Below, in pieces: positions 17,564 to 26,638 of a stretch of DNA of 64,000 nt. Source of the DNA: Deltaproteobacteria bacterium HGW-Deltaproteobacteria-15 (lineage in GTDB: Bacteria > Desulfobacterota > DSM-4660 > Desulfatiglandales > HGW-15); contig PHBH01000002.1 in the NCBI GenBank assembly GCA_002840535.1, forward strand, positions 62,001-126,000, read 5' to 3'. Position 1 is the stretch's first letter. The number at the start of each line of letters is the position of its first letter. A model generated the notes under the pieces. It was given only the letters and a program-made list of their open reading frames with translations, was not told the DNA's origin and ran no database searches. The translations under genes were made by a program, and so were the position numbers.

Positions 17564-19256
17564 ACCGTGAGAACCTGCCTTCCATTTCCGAAAGCCGCAA
17601 TCCGGCATAATCCTCGCTGAACTCGTCCCAGAGCCGCGAAAGCGCCTCCTTCAGAATACCCCTTTTCGGCTCTTCAAGATCATCGCCGAATTGGAGGAAG
17701 TCGCTGATGAATACCGCCCTGTATTCCTCCAGCCTGAACGGGGCTTTCTTCTTTCCCTTTCTCAATAGCGTGAAGAGGGATTTCACGTGGGTAAGGGAAA
17801 TAGGCTCAAAACCGGGCTCCATATGCAGCCTTTTTCGAGCCCAGAAGGTGAACAGGAGCGGATGAAATGTAAAAAACGGATCCCTGGCGATCTGTTCAAG
17901 AGGATGCGTGGATTGGATAATCTCAAGCAGCTTATCCAGGACGAAGATCTGGTTCAGGATGGTCCTCGATTGATACACCTCTGAAATACTTTCGAAGTAT
18001 CTGGGATCCCCTCCTTCCTCTTTCGGAAAATAGAGCGGCCTTTTCCGGAGGATGGATTCCAGTGTCCCTCCCCACTCATCCCCCCAAAAACTGAACCCGA
18101 AGCTCATCCGGTCGAACCAGGCCTCCCTGATCCATCGCTCTGTTTCCCACTTCAATTCAAGGGTAAGACTGAAGCCGACCTGAAAAACGAGCAACAGAGG
18201 ATGGAGCTTCAAGATATCTTCGGCCTTATTCAGCGTCCCACCGGAGAGCTCCTCCAGGCCAAGGTTCAGATACCCGGCAGCCTTCCTGCATGTGTCGAGG
18301 AGAACATCCATGGAGTCGATCCGGATCTGATCTGCCGATACCATCTGGTTGCAGAGGCCTGCGAACTCGATCCGAAGCCGGTCGAGAAATGCGGGCTCCG
18401 GTATTCTCTCTGTCGCTTCAATGAAAAGCCCGCGCCGTGAGGCATAGGAGAAAGGAATCAGCGGCACGGACGGGCCAGTCTCAGTCTCTACCGGCAGATC
18501 CAGGAGGTAGGCCGAGCAGCTCCTGGCAACCGTCTCCGCCTTGACATACGAATACAGGGACGCAGCCTCCTCAAACGGGAGGAAACCGTCCTCGGCAAGA
18601 CGCATATTTCGCCTTCGGTAAAGTTCCTCCTCCAGTTCTGCAGGCAGGACCCCGCTCAGGCTGAGCAGCAGGCTCTGGTAGCGCAGGTAATCCTGTTCCG
18701 CGATCTGGCGCAGGAGATGTCCGAAAATCTCCTCATGCTCCTTATCGAGCACGCGGATGTAATAGATGTTGTCGAGTGTGAAAAAACCGGCGGGTAGATC
18801 AACCGGATCATCTCCCTTTTTCACCTCCACCTGGATATTGTGGAAAAGGAAATGATATCCGAGAAGCTCCCCTTCCCCGTAAAGCCACTGAACCAGAGCC
18901 CGCGGGTCCGCCTCCAGGAGCCTTCCCAGCCATGAGGCGGAAGGGGCGCGACTGATACGGTCCCGCTCCCAGATCTCCATGTCCAGAACATGCTCCCACT
19001 GCTCCACGGATGCGAGCCGGAGCAGGGGGAGTGCATCCTCTTCGCCGACCTGTTTGACAAGCCAGTAGAAGTCCACGCGGGACATACTCTGCACTATCGC
19101 CCTTGGCTGATCCTGATCGAGGATGTGATGCAGCACGTCGCTGCCGGAGAGGGAAACCAGATCTCTAATGTTGATGCGGGTCTCCGGTTTCCCAGGTTTT
19201 GCGGGAACTGCAGCGACCCTCTCTTTGGCCGTTTCCGTGACGGTCTTGTCTCTCAT
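17523..19256 (-). CDS. Uncharacterised DUF6178-type protein
   Basis: About 577 residues from ATG at 19256; a GTG at 19283 extends it by nine. The sequence has no signal peptide or membrane helices. Features recalled from the DUF6178 family are visible: an N-terminal segment around QDQPRAIVQSMSRVDFYWLV, the stretch LPAELEEELYRRRNMRLAED followed by GFLPFEEAASLY. The family is known mainly from deltaproteobacteria and has no assigned function. It stands alone on the minus strand and converges on the 71-aa ORF. Confidence 0.65.
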   Translation of the reverse strand: MRDKTVTETAKERVAAVPAKPGKPETRINIRDLVSLSGSDVLHHILDQDQPRAIVQSMSRVDFYWLVKQVGEEDALPLLRLASVEQWEHVLDMEIWERDRISRAPSASWLGRLLEADPRALVQWLYGEGELLGYHFLFHNIQVEVKKGDDPVDLPAGFFTLDNIYYIRVLDKEHEEIFGHLLRQIAEQDYLRYQSLLLSLSGVLPAELEEELYRRRNMRLAEDGFLPFEEAASLYSYVKAETVARSCSAYLLDLPVETETGPSVPLIPFSYASRRGLFIEATERIPEPAFLDRLRIEFAGLCNQMVSADQIRIDSMDVLLDTCRKAAGYLNLGLEELSGGTLNKAEDILKLHPLLLVFQVGFSLTLELKWETERWIREAWFDRMSFGFSFWGDEWGGTLESILRKRPLYFPKEEGGDPRYFESISEVYQSRTILNQIFVLDKLLEIIQSTHPLEQIARDPFFTFHPLLFTFWARKRLHMEPGFEPISLTHVKSLFTLLRKGKKKAPFRLEEYRAVFISDFLQFGDDLEEPKRGILKEALSRLWDEFSEDYAGLRLSEMEGRFSRFILIRPESTDVPE

Positions 19257-19371
19257 GTGATGAACGTAGCCGGGAAACGGCACGCTGTCAAGCGTGCCCC
19301 ATCTCTCTGTTGACTTTCGCTTTTTTTTATAGATGATGTAGACCGTCTATACCTAACGGAGGGGATGTGCA

Positions 19372-19986
19372 GTGATAGAATTGATCGTCAGGGGTGGCAT
19401 CTTCATGTACCCCATTATCTTCTGCTCTGTGGTTGCCCTGGCCGTTTTCCTCGAGAGAATCTGGATACTGAGGCGCAGGAATATCATTCCGGACGAGTTC
19501 GTTCGAAGCGTGGAAGATCTCGTCAAGAAGCAGAAGATGTCCGAGGCGCTTTTTCTCGCACAGGGGGATTCCTCGTCCATCGGAAGGATATTTTTTGCAG
19601 GATTGAAGAATGCCGGACGGGGTTTGTGGCTGGTAAAGGAGGCCATAGAAGAGAGGGGGGACCGGGAGGCGGTCGGTCTGGAAAAACGCATCGGGATCCT
19701 CGCAACCGTCGCCAACCTCGCACCTCTCCTGGGTCTTCTCGGCACGGTATCCGGGATGATCAGGAGCTTCAATGTCATTTCCCTGGAGGGCACCGGCAAC
19801 CCGGCGCACCTCGCGGGCGGGATTGCTGAAGCCCTCATCACGACAGCTGCAGGGCTCTGCGTGGCCATACCCACACTGGTATGTCATCGCATTTTGAAAG
19901 ACAAGGCGGAATCCCTTATCTTCGACATGGAGGAGAATTCGCTGAAGCTGATCGAGACCATCCAGAAACACGGTACCCAGGACTGA
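19372..19986 (+). CDS. TolQ/ExbB/MotA-family proton channel subunit
   Basis: The 204-residue protein starts at GTG with GGAGG upstream. It has an N-terminal membrane helix (GIFMYPIIFCSVVALAVFLERIWIL), a cytoplasmic helical stretch, and two further helices, LGLLGTVSGMI and AEALITTAAGLCVAIPTLV, with the family glycine and Thr motifs. ExbB/TolQ proteins conduct protons with ExbD/TolR to energise outer-membrane work. The ExbD partner lies 58 bases downstream. No TonB or TolA is present nearby. Confidence 0.88.
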   Translation: MIELIVRGGIFMYPIIFCSVVALAVFLERIWILRRRNIIPDEFVRSVEDLVKKQKMSEALFLAQGDSSSIGRIFFAGLKNAGRGLWLVKEAIEERGDREAVGLEKRIGILATVANLAPLLGLLGTVSGMIRSFNVISLEGTGNPAHLAGGIAEALITTAAGLCVAIPTLVCHRILKDKAESLIFDMEENSLKLIETIQKHGTQD

Positions 19987-20044
19987 TCTGCAGGCCTGAA
20001 TCCGTGATGCTTTCAGAACCTAAGCAGAGGCGAAAAGCAAGAGT

Positions 20045-20461
20045 ATGAGGTTCAAGAAAACCAGGGACCAGGAAGCAACCATAGGGATTGCGCCGTTCAT
20101 CGATATGGTTTTTCTGCTCCTGATCTTCTTCATGGTTACGTCTCAGTTCGACGTGGCATCAGGGGTGCGCATCCAGTTGCCCAGGGTCGCAGCCAAAACA
20201 TTCGATGAGAACACGGACAAGGTCAAGGTCATCATTGACCAGGCCGGTCAGATCTTTCTCAAAGGTGTAAAGTTGGATATGAAGGGGCTGGAAAAGGAGC
20301 TTCGCACCATTCTTCAGCAAAAGGGATTGTTCTCCCTGATCATCCAGGCGGACAGAGATGTCTCTCACGGCATTGTTGTCGAGACAATGGATACCGCCAA
20401 GGCAGCCGGTGTGCATACGATTATCATCGCCGCACAGTGGAGGCCTCAGAAGGTCTATTAG
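20045..20461 (+). CDS. ExbD/TolR-family protein
   Basis: The 138-residue protein has a short cytoplasmic start, one membrane helix with the conserved proton-binding Asp (IGIAPFIDMVFLLLIFFMVT, Asp near residue 19) and a periplasmic domain with VKVIIDQAGQIFL and VHTIIIAAQ. It works with the ExbB/TolQ homolog immediately upstream. Length is normal. The neighbour downstream begins within about 12 bases. Confidence 0.88.
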   Translation: MRFKKTRDQEATIGIAPFIDMVFLLLIFFMVTSQFDVASGVRIQLPRVAAKTFDENTDKVKVIIDQAGQIFLKGVKLDMKGLEKELRTILQQKGLFSLIIQADRDVSHGIVVETMDTAKAAGVHTIIIAAQWRPQKVY

Positions 20462-20472
20462 GAGCAATCGCA

Positions 20473-20817
20473 TTGCATTTCAGCAAGAAAGGCCTTTTCA
20501 AGTTCACTCTCTTCTTCCTTTTCCTTGTCACCCTTATGGTTGCATGGCTCGGTTTCGGGGAACACGGTTTCGTTCATCTCTACAGGATGGAAAAGGAAAG
20601 AGCCGTTCATATAGAGAGAATCAGCCGGTTGGAACGGGAAAACCAGGAATTGCTGGAGGAGATTCAGCGACTCCGTACGGATCAGGCGTACATTGAGGCC
20701 ATGGGAAGAAGGGAGCTGGGCCTGGTCAAAAACGAAGAGATCCTTTACCGTTTTGATCACAAGGAAGAGACAGAGGCTAACCCCGGATCGACAAGCAAGC
20801 CGGAGCCTGAAAAATAG
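20473..20817 (+). CDS. FtsB/DivIC-like septum formation protein
   Basis: About 114 residues from a TTG at 20473, preceded by AGGAG at good distance; a GTG at 20437 would add 12 residues overlapping exbD. A single N-terminal membrane helix (FTLFFLFLVTLMVAWLGF) is followed by a coiled coil (MEKERAVHIERISRLERENQ and onward) and the FtsB-type end YIEAMGRRELGLVKNEEILY. FtsB bridges FtsL and FtsQ in the divisome. The tail is Pro/Glu-rich. Confidence 0.75.
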   Translation: MHFSKKGLFKFTLFFLFLVTLMVAWLGFGEHGFVHLYRMEKERAVHIERISRLERENQELLEEIQRLRTDQAYIEAMGRRELGLVKNEEILYRFDHKEETEANPGSTSKPEPEK

Positions 20818-20839
20818 AATCCACGAGAGAGGATGAGTC

Positions 20840-21577
20840 ATGAAAACTTCCGATGAGTTCCTGGATCGAATCCTGAATGAAACCCCTTCTTCGGAAACCC
20901 TCTTCCTTCTGCTGGCGAATCAAAAAGCCGAAGGCCGGCTTAACAGGGTGATCAAGGAATGCATCAACGCTTTGGGCAAGTTTCCCCGGGACATTAGAAT
21001 CAGAGGACTCATGGCGGAAACGTGCTTTGAGAGCGGCTGGCTGTCCCGAGCGGAATCGGAGGTGGAAACCGCCACCGCGCAGATCGAGGAGCTTATTCAT
21101 CTGTATAAGTTGAAAGGACTGATTTATTCAGCCTTGAACAGGAAAGAGGAAGCGCTCAGAAGCCTGGAGATTTATCTTGTCCACAAGCCGGAAGATCAGG
21201 AAGTCCTCTCCCTGTTGGAAAGCATGAGTCCGGTCGAGGAAGCTCCTTCCGCTGATCAGAGGAGGATCGACAGTGACTCGCCTGGGGAGCTCCCTCCTTT
21301 TTCGAGTCCGGAGATCGCGACTCCTACATTGGCCGAGGTGTATTTCGCCCAAGGACAGGTAGCGGAAGCAATTGTCACGTACCAGAGAGTCCTCGACCGC
21401 AATCCAGGAGCTGAGCAGCCGCGGAAACGTTTGGAAGAGCTCAAAGCGATGCTCCCATCGGTTCCTCGGCCTCAGGAGAGCAGGAGAGAAGAGGACCCCC
21501 TGCGGAGCAGGAAAGAAAAATTGATCCGTGTCCTGGAAACCTGGCGTGAGGCAATAGCAGCAGGCAGTAAGCAGTAA
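20840..21577 (+). CDS. TPR-repeat protein
   Basis: This 245-residue protein has helix-pair repeats of TPR type in its first 130 residues (GLMAETCFESGWLSRAESEV, then LKGLIYSALNRKEEALRSLE). Another TPR (LAEVYFAQGQVAEAIVTYQR) follows near residue 180 after a Pro/Ser-rich linker. No export signal is present. TPR proteins are interaction scaffolds; the partner is unknown. It is the last gene of the exbB-exbD-ftsB cluster. Confidence 0.75.
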   Translation: MKTSDEFLDRILNETPSSETLFLLLANQKAEGRLNRVIKECINALGKFPRDIRIRGLMAETCFESGWLSRAESEVETATAQIEELIHLYKLKGLIYSALNRKEEALRSLEIYLVHKPEDQEVLSLLESMSPVEEAPSADQRRIDSDSPGELPPFSSPEIATPTLAEVYFAQGQVAEAIVTYQRVLDRNPGAEQPRKRLEELKAMLPSVPRPQESRREEDPLRSRKEKLIRVLETWREAIAAGSKQ

Positions 21578-21682
21578 GCAGTAGTCAGCAAACCCGGAAA
21601 ACGGCCAGTAGAGAGTCACGCCGACGTAAAGAGACAAAAGACTGGATTCCGGATCAAGTCCGGAATGACAAAGAAACCGCAG

Positions 21683-21709
21683 CATGGGTAGAGCAAAGCG
21701 AAACCCGTC
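21683..21709. repeat. 27-bp dispersed palindromic repeat (copy 3, degenerate)
   Basis: CATGGGTAGAGCAAAGCGAA then ACCCGTC; matches the copy at 17285 apart from three substitutions. Confidence 0.75.
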
Positions 21710-21737
21710 AAACAACCAGAGCGCTGATTTTATACCT

Positions 21738-21761
21738 GGAGCAACCTCCTGGTTGCGATTC
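21738..21761. repeat. 24-bp dispersed repeat GGAGCAACCTCC...
   Basis: GGAGCAACCTCCTGGTTGCG plus ATTC; the reverse complement occurs at 28832-28855 with one substitution. GCAACC...GGTTGC makes each copy a short hairpin. Confidence 0.8.
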
Positions 21762-22008
21762 TCAACTTCTCACCTTCCGCCTTTAATGATGGCATCTGCT
21801 CAATCGAGTGCGGCGGAAAGCCCGTGTGCTGTGTGCAAAGCGCTGGTACTCACCTCTCTTTTCTTCTTTCTGCTTACTGCCTACTGCTTATCGGAGCAAA
21901 GCGGAGATCCCGTGTGCCGTGTCGCGGGACTGCCTACTTCTCTTCTTGCCCTTGACCGCACCTGCCGAGAATGAGAATATGGCAACAACCAGAAGGAGAT
22001 GACCCATA

Positions 22009-23082
22009 ATGGCCGACGAAAAGAAGCAGGAGTTTCGATTTCTCGCTACCGGCATTGGAAGCGTTCCGTATCTCGACGTCCGTAAGACGTGCCGGATGAT
22101 TCTGGACCGTTTTCCGGAGGTTCCTTTCTGGCCCCAGTTCCCTAAGCGCAGTTTCCTCGAGGGAATGATCGTTCAGTTCAGTGAGGGACTGCCCCTTTTG
22201 GAGCCGGATGAACAAGAAATGGGGCTCCAGGTCTCCCAAAAAGACAGGTCATCTGAATTCACCCGCTTCTGGGAACATTTCCTGGTCGACGACACGGACT
22301 ATTTTGCAATGAGCAGGGAGCATGCGCAGGGACTGTATGCGATGATCGACCTGCTCAAGGAAAAACCGGAAGGCGACTATGTGAAGGGCCAGAGCGTAGG
22401 ACCCGTCACTTTCTGCACTGCCATCCGAGATTCGGAAGGAAGAGCAGTGATCCATGACGCCGAATGGTCGGAAGCACTGGCCAAGGGGCTTGCGATCAAG
22501 GCCCTGTGGCAGATCAGAGAGCTGAGCAAGCTTGGCAGGAGACCAATCCTTTTCATTGACGAGCCTTCTCTTTCCGGGTTTGGATCCGCCTTCTCCCCTG
22601 TCGAACGAGACGAGGTGATCAGGATGCTCAGGGAGTTCATGACGTACCTGCGCGAGAGATGCTCCGTAGTACTGGGGATCCACTGCTGTGGAAACACGGA
22701 TTGGTCCATGATCGTCGAGTCAGGGCCCGATATCATCAACTTCGACGCGTACACCTACCTTGAAACCTTCGTCCTGTACCGGGAACAGATCTCTCGATTC
22801 CTGGCTGCAGGCGGTTCGGTCGCGTGGGGAATTGTGCCTACCGGGGACCAGGCCGGCCATGCATCTACGCAAGCGATGATAGAACGTCTCGGAGAAGGTT
22901 TGGACCGGTTGTCCGGAAGCGGCAGGAGCCTTCATGAAATCAGCCGTTCTTCTCTTCTCACGCCGGCATGCGGAATGGGCAACATGAGCGAGACCGCAGC
23001 AAACGAAACGATGGATCTCCTCAAGGAGGTGTCCAAGCAAATTCGAAATCCGAAACACGAAATCCGAAACAAAGTAAAATGA
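22009..23082 (+). CDS. MetE-like (UroD/methionine synthase fold) protein
   Basis: The 357-residue protein has the TIM-barrel features of the cobalamin-independent methionine synthase C-terminal domain and its short homologs: TGIGSVPYLD at the start, GQSVGPVTF, FIDEPSLSGFG, and the zinc-ligand motif GIHCCGNTDW. Such proteins transfer methyl groups to thiols, often from corrinoid or folate donors. AAGGAG precedes the ATG. The last residues (QIRNPKHEIRNKVK) are encoded by an intergenic repeat, so the C-terminus has been altered. The methyl donor and acceptor are not evident from context. Confidence 0.75.
   Translation: MADEKKQEFRFLATGIGSVPYLDVRKTCRMILDRFPEVPFWPQFPKRSFLEGMIVQFSEGLPLLEPDEQEMGLQVSQKDRSSEFTRFWEHFLVDDTDYFAMSREHAQGLYAMIDLLKEKPEGDYVKGQSVGPVTFCTAIRDSEGRAVIHDAEWSEALAKGLAIKALWQIRELSKLGRRPILFIDEPSLSGFGSAFSPVERDEVIRMLREFMTYLRERCSVVLGIHCCGNTDWSMIVESGPDIINFDAYTYLETFVLYREQISRFLAAGGSVAWGIVPTGDQAGHASTQAMIERLGEGLDRLSGSGRSLHEISRSSLLTPACGMGNMSETAANETMDLLKEVSKQIRNPKHEIRNKVK
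23039..23073. repeat. 35-bp dispersed repeat overlapping a gene end (copy 1)
   Basis: Built around AATTCGAAATCCGAAACACG and AAATCCGAAACAAA; repeated at 49590-49624 with one difference. Here it encodes the last residues of the MetE-like protein. Confidence 0.85.
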
Positions 23083-23107
23083 AATAAGGTGGGCAACCAA
23101 GTTAGGT

Positions 23108-23216
23108 AGGTGGGTAGAGCCCGGCAGCCTCATGCCGGGGGAAACCCATCGGTTTTGAGCTTGCGCCAGCTTCTCTAATGCCCCGAATTGATGGGTTTCG
23201 CTCCGCTCTACCCATC
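23108..23216. repeat. Two inverted copies of the 27-bp palindrome family
   Basis: An expanded copy (23108-23150) with an inserted CCGGCAGCCTCATGCCGGGG and a normal copy (23190-23216) flank 39 bases just upstream of hypF. Together they could form a long hairpin in the leader. Confidence 0.75.
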
Positions 23217-23234
23217 CTACGCACTGAGAATTGA

Positions 23235-25553
23235 ATGGCGATCGGTCGGAAAGAAGATGGAATCATATCTGCCGGCATCCGCATCCGCGGTGTCGTTCAG
23301 GGCGTGGGGTTCAGACCCTTCGTTTACCAGCTTGCACTCCGGAATGGTCTGACGGGCTGGGTTTGTAACACTTCCGCCGGCGTCAGTATTGAGGTCGAAG
23401 GGCAGCCCTTGCACATCGACCGTTTCCTTGCCGGTCTCCGATCCGACCCCCCTCCTCTTTCCCGCATCGAAGAGATCCATTTCGAATACAAAGAGCCTCG
23501 AGGTCATGAATACTTCGAGATCAGGGCAAGCATTCCCGAGGAGGGCGGCTTTCAGCGCATCTCCCCCGACATCGCCACCTGCGATCTTTGCAGGAAGGAA
23601 CTCTTCAATCCGGAAGACAGGCGATACCGTTATCCCTTCATCAACTGCACCCACTGCGGCCCCAGGCTCACCATCATCAGGGACATCCCGTACGACAGGC
23701 CTAAGACGACCATGGAGTCCTTCAGGATGTGTCCGTTATGCCTCAAGGAGTACGAGGATCCTCTGGACCGCCGATTTCACGCACAACCCAACTGCTGTCC
23801 ACGATGCGGCCCCATGCTGGAGCTTACCGACTCCAGAGGGCGAAGGATCGACGTGGAGGATCCGATCGCGGAAGCGGCCGCTCTCCTCTGCCGAGGCTCC
23901 ATTCTTGCCATGAAAGGAATAGGCGGCTTCCTCCTCGTATGCGACGGTTCGCTGGATGACGCCGTACGGGAACTGAGACGGCGAAAAAGACGCCCCTTCA
24001 AGCCGTTTGCCGTCATGATGGCGGCTCTCCGGCAAGTAAAGGGGACCTGTTACGTCTCTCCTGAAGAAGAAGCGCTTCTCACCTCTATGAAGTCCCCGAT
24101 CGTTTTGCTTCGTTTGAGGAGAAAGGAGCTCCTTTCGGCGGCCGTTGCCCCCGGACTGAATGATCTTGGGGTCATGCTTCCCTATACGCCGCTCCACCAT
24201 CTGCTTATGGCGGCCGTTAACCGGCCGCTTGTCATGACAAGCGGCAATCTGAGCGAAGAACCGATGGTTGCAGAAAATGAAGAGGCCCTGGAAAAGCTGT
24301 CACCCATCGCCGACTGCTTCCTCCTGCACAACCGCCCCATCTACGCCCGCTGCGACGACAGCGTCGTGGTGGTGCAAAACCATGCGCCTATGGTCATCAG
24401 AAGGGCCAGAGGGTATGCGCCGGACCCGATCAATCTGCCCTTTGAGGCGTCTGAGGTGCTCGCGTGCGGGGCGGAGGTAAAGAACACCTTCTGCATCACG
24501 AAGGATCGATATGCCTTTCTGAGCCAGCATATCGGCGACATGGAGAACCTGGAGACACTCGAACACTTCGAGGTCATGGTCGGCCTCTACGGAAGGATGT
24601 ATCGGCTCGATCCAAGGATCATTGCCCATGACATGCACCCGGATTATCTTTCCACGCGGTATGCTCAGGAGCTGAAGAAAAAAGACGAAACCCTCACGCT
24701 CGTGCCGGTTCAGCATCACCACGCCCACATCGCGAGTTGTCTGATCGAAAACCATTTTCAACCTCCTGCGCTTGGCGTGGCGTTTGACGGAACCGGCTAC
24801 GGGACGGACCACACCATTTGGGGAGGCGAGTTTCTGCTTCTGAAGAGCTATGACGAGATGGAACGGCTGGGACATCTTCAACCCGTTCCCCTCCCGGGAG
24901 GGGATGCTGCCGTGAAAAGGCCGTATCGCATGTCCTTGAGCTATCTCGTGTCGTTGCTGGGCGAGCAGGCATTGATGAGAAGACCTGCGTTTCTCCAAGG
25001 CAGGAACGAGAAAGAGATCCGCCTCGTCATCGATCAGGTCAACAAGGGAATCCACGCGCCGCTCACCTCCAGTGCAGGACGGCTTTTCGACGGTGTCTCG
25101 GCACTGATCGGCCTGAGGGATACGATCGACTACGAAGGCCAGGCAGCAATCGAGCTGGAGATGAGCTGCTCCGAAATCCCGGACCGAAAAGAGGCATATC
25201 CCTTCCGTATGGAAGAGCGAAACGGCAGATGGGTCATCCTTCTGAAAGAGCTCTTTGCAGCCATACTGAACGATCTGGAACACGGAATCCGACAACCCGA
25301 GATCTCGGCAAAATTTCACCTGAGTGTCGCGCTGATGATTTCCCGCACTGTGTCCATCCTCTCACAAAAGACCGGATTGCGCCGGGTCGCCTTGAGCGGA
25401 GGCACGTTTCAGAACCGTGTGCTTCTGAAGCTCACCCGTTCGCTGCTGGAGGAAGAAGGCCTTCAGGTCGCATCCCACAGAGAGGTCCCCTGCAATGACG
25501 GAGGCATATCACTGGGGCAGGCGGTGGTGGCGCACTTTGCTACGAAGCGATAG
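23235..25553 (+). CDS. hypF: HypF carbamoyltransferase, hydrogenase maturation
   Basis: The 772-residue protein has all HypF parts. The N-terminal acylphosphatase domain has GVVQGVGFRPFVYQLA. Two zinc fingers follow (CDLCRKEL...CTHCGP and CPLCLKEY...CCPRCGP), then a YrdC-like domain and a C-terminal Kae1-like domain with HHHAHIASC and LSGGTFQNR. HypF makes the carbamoyl group used by HypE for the cyanide ligands of the NiFe site. Length is normal. HypE lies downstream; the hydrogenase itself is on the opposite strand 5 kb further on. Confidence 0.96.
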   Translation: MAIGRKEDGIISAGIRIRGVVQGVGFRPFVYQLALRNGLTGWVCNTSAGVSIEVEGQPLHIDRFLAGLRSDPPPLSRIEEIHFEYKEPRGHEYFEIRASIPEEGGFQRISPDIATCDLCRKELFNPEDRRYRYPFINCTHCGPRLTIIRDIPYDRPKTTMESFRMCPLCLKEYEDPLDRRFHAQPNCCPRCGPMLELTDSRGRRIDVEDPIAEAAALLCRGSILAMKGIGGFLLVCDGSLDDAVRELRRRKRRPFKPFAVMMAALRQVKGTCYVSPEEEALLTSMKSPIVLLRLRRKELLSAAVAPGLNDLGVMLPYTPLHHLLMAAVNRPLVMTSGNLSEEPMVAENEEALEKLSPIADCFLLHNRPIYARCDDSVVVVQNHAPMVIRRARGYAPDPINLPFEASEVLACGAEVKNTFCITKDRYAFLSQHIGDMENLETLEHFEVMVGLYGRMYRLDPRIIAHDMHPDYLSTRYAQELKKKDETLTLVPVQHHHAHIASCLIENHFQPPALGVAFDGTGYGTDHTIWGGEFLLLKSYDEMERLGHLQPVPLPGGDAAVKRPYRMSLSYLVSLLGEQALMRRPAFLQGRNEKEIRLVIDQVNKGIHAPLTSSAGRLFDGVSALIGLRDTIDYEGQAAIELEMSCSEIPDRKEAYPFRMEERNGRWVILLKELFAAILNDLEHGIRQPEISAKFHLSVALMISRTVSILSQKTGLRRVALSGGTFQNRVLLKLTRSLLEEEGLQVASHREVPCNDGGISLGQAVVAHFATKR

Positions 25554-25633
25554 TCAAAGAGCCGCTGCCGTGTCCAGTTCAATCGAATTCCAGAATGAAT
25601 ATTCACCGATCACTGGAGAAAGGAGCACCACCG

Positions 25634-26638
25634 TTGGATGACAAAATCCTCCTTGCCCACGGAAGCGGCGGCAGGCTCAGCCACGACCTGATCAGGAAAC
25701 AGATGGTGAAGACCTTTTCAAACCCTGTTCTGAACAAGCTGGACGATTCCGCCGTGTTCGAACTCCATGGCCGGATTGCATTCACCACGGACAGCTACGT
25801 GGTGAGCCCGATATTCTTTCCCGGCGGAGATATCGGGAAGCTCGCTGTCTGTGGAACCGTCAACGACCTCTCCATGTCCGGCGCAGTGCCCATGTATCTG
25901 GCGCTTTCGCTGATCCTCGAGGAAGGGTTTCCCATGACCGATCTCGAAACCATCCTCCAGTCGATCGAAAAGACCTCACGGGAAGCGGGTGCGTTCATTG
26001 TTACGGGCGATACGAAAGTCGTCAACAAGGGCTGCGCTGACAAGATCTTCATCACGACCTCGGGCGTCGGCATCGTTTCGGAGAAGACGGACATTTCCAG
26101 TGCAAACTGCAAACCCGGGGACAAGATCCTCCTGAGCGGCACGATCGGCGATCATGGTATCGCCCTCATGAGCCGGCGGGAAGGAATTCGGTTCGAGACT
26201 TCTCTTCAGAGCGACTGCGCGCCTTTGAACAGACTCGTTCAGGAGATGGTGGCTTCATCCGATCTCGTCAAAGCGCTCAGGGATCCAACAAGAGGAGGTC
26301 TTGCCGCGACGCTCAATGAGTTTGCGGAAAACTCCCGAGTGGGCATCCGGATTCATGAGGACCGCATTCCTATCCATCCGGAGGTGCATGCGGCCTGCGA
26401 ACTCATGGGATTCGATCCTCTCTATGTGGCGAACGAGGGAAAGCTGGTTGCAGTGGTCTCGGCACAGGATGCTGAAAACCTCATCCGAATCATGCAGGAG
26501 AACCGCTACGGAGCAAAGTCAAGTATCATCGGTGAGGTGGTGGCGGAACACCCCGGCAAGGTGGTCATGAAGACGACCCTTGGCACATCACGCATCGTGG
26601 ATATGATTACGGGGGAGTTGCTGCCGAGGATATGTTAG
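25634..26638 (+). CDS. hypE: HypE, hydrogenase maturation protein
   Basis: The protein (about 334 residues) contains ILLAHGSGGRLSHDLI, the PurM-type ATP-binding segment VCGTVNDLSMSGA, DPTRGGLAATLNE and the C-terminal PRIC whose last Cys accepts the carbamoyl group. HypE dehydrates this to the thiocyanate used for Fe(CN)2CO assembly. TTG at 25634 is preferred because AAAGGAG precedes it and the length fits; an ATG at 25595 without such a site adds 13 residues. The conserved C-terminal Cys distinguishes it from selenophosphate synthase. Confidence 0.95.
   Translation: MDDKILLAHGSGGRLSHDLIRKQMVKTFSNPVLNKLDDSAVFELHGRIAFTTDSYVVSPIFFPGGDIGKLAVCGTVNDLSMSGAVPMYLALSLILEEGFPMTDLETILQSIEKTSREAGAFIVTGDTKVVNKGCADKIFITTSGVGIVSEKTDISSANCKPGDKILLSGTIGDHGIALMSRREGIRFETSLQSDCAPLNRLVQEMVASSDLVKALRDPTRGGLAATLNEFAENSRVGIRIHEDRIPIHPEVHAACELMGFDPLYVANEGKLVAVVSAQDAENLIRIMQENRYGAKSSIIGEVVAEHPGKVVMKTTLGTSRIVDMITGELLPRIC

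Larger units (their letters stand above)
21578..22008. other. Intergenic region with several repeat fragments
   Basis: No convincing gene. It holds direct repeats of GCAGTAA just after the TPR gene, their near-complement around 21870-21890, a degenerate 27-bp palindrome copy and a copy of the GGAGCAACCTCC repeat. The frame at 21684-21974 is built of these repeats and is not taken as a gene. Confidence 0.6.

Noticed and set aside
21684-21974. 96-codon ORF upstream of the MetE-like gene
   Set aside because: Made of dispersed repeat fragments, with no ribosome binding site.
25634-26638. Selenophosphate synthase (selD)
   Set aside because: Same superfamily, but the C-terminal PRIC, absence of the SelD N-terminal Cys/Sec motif and the hypF neighbour identify HypE.
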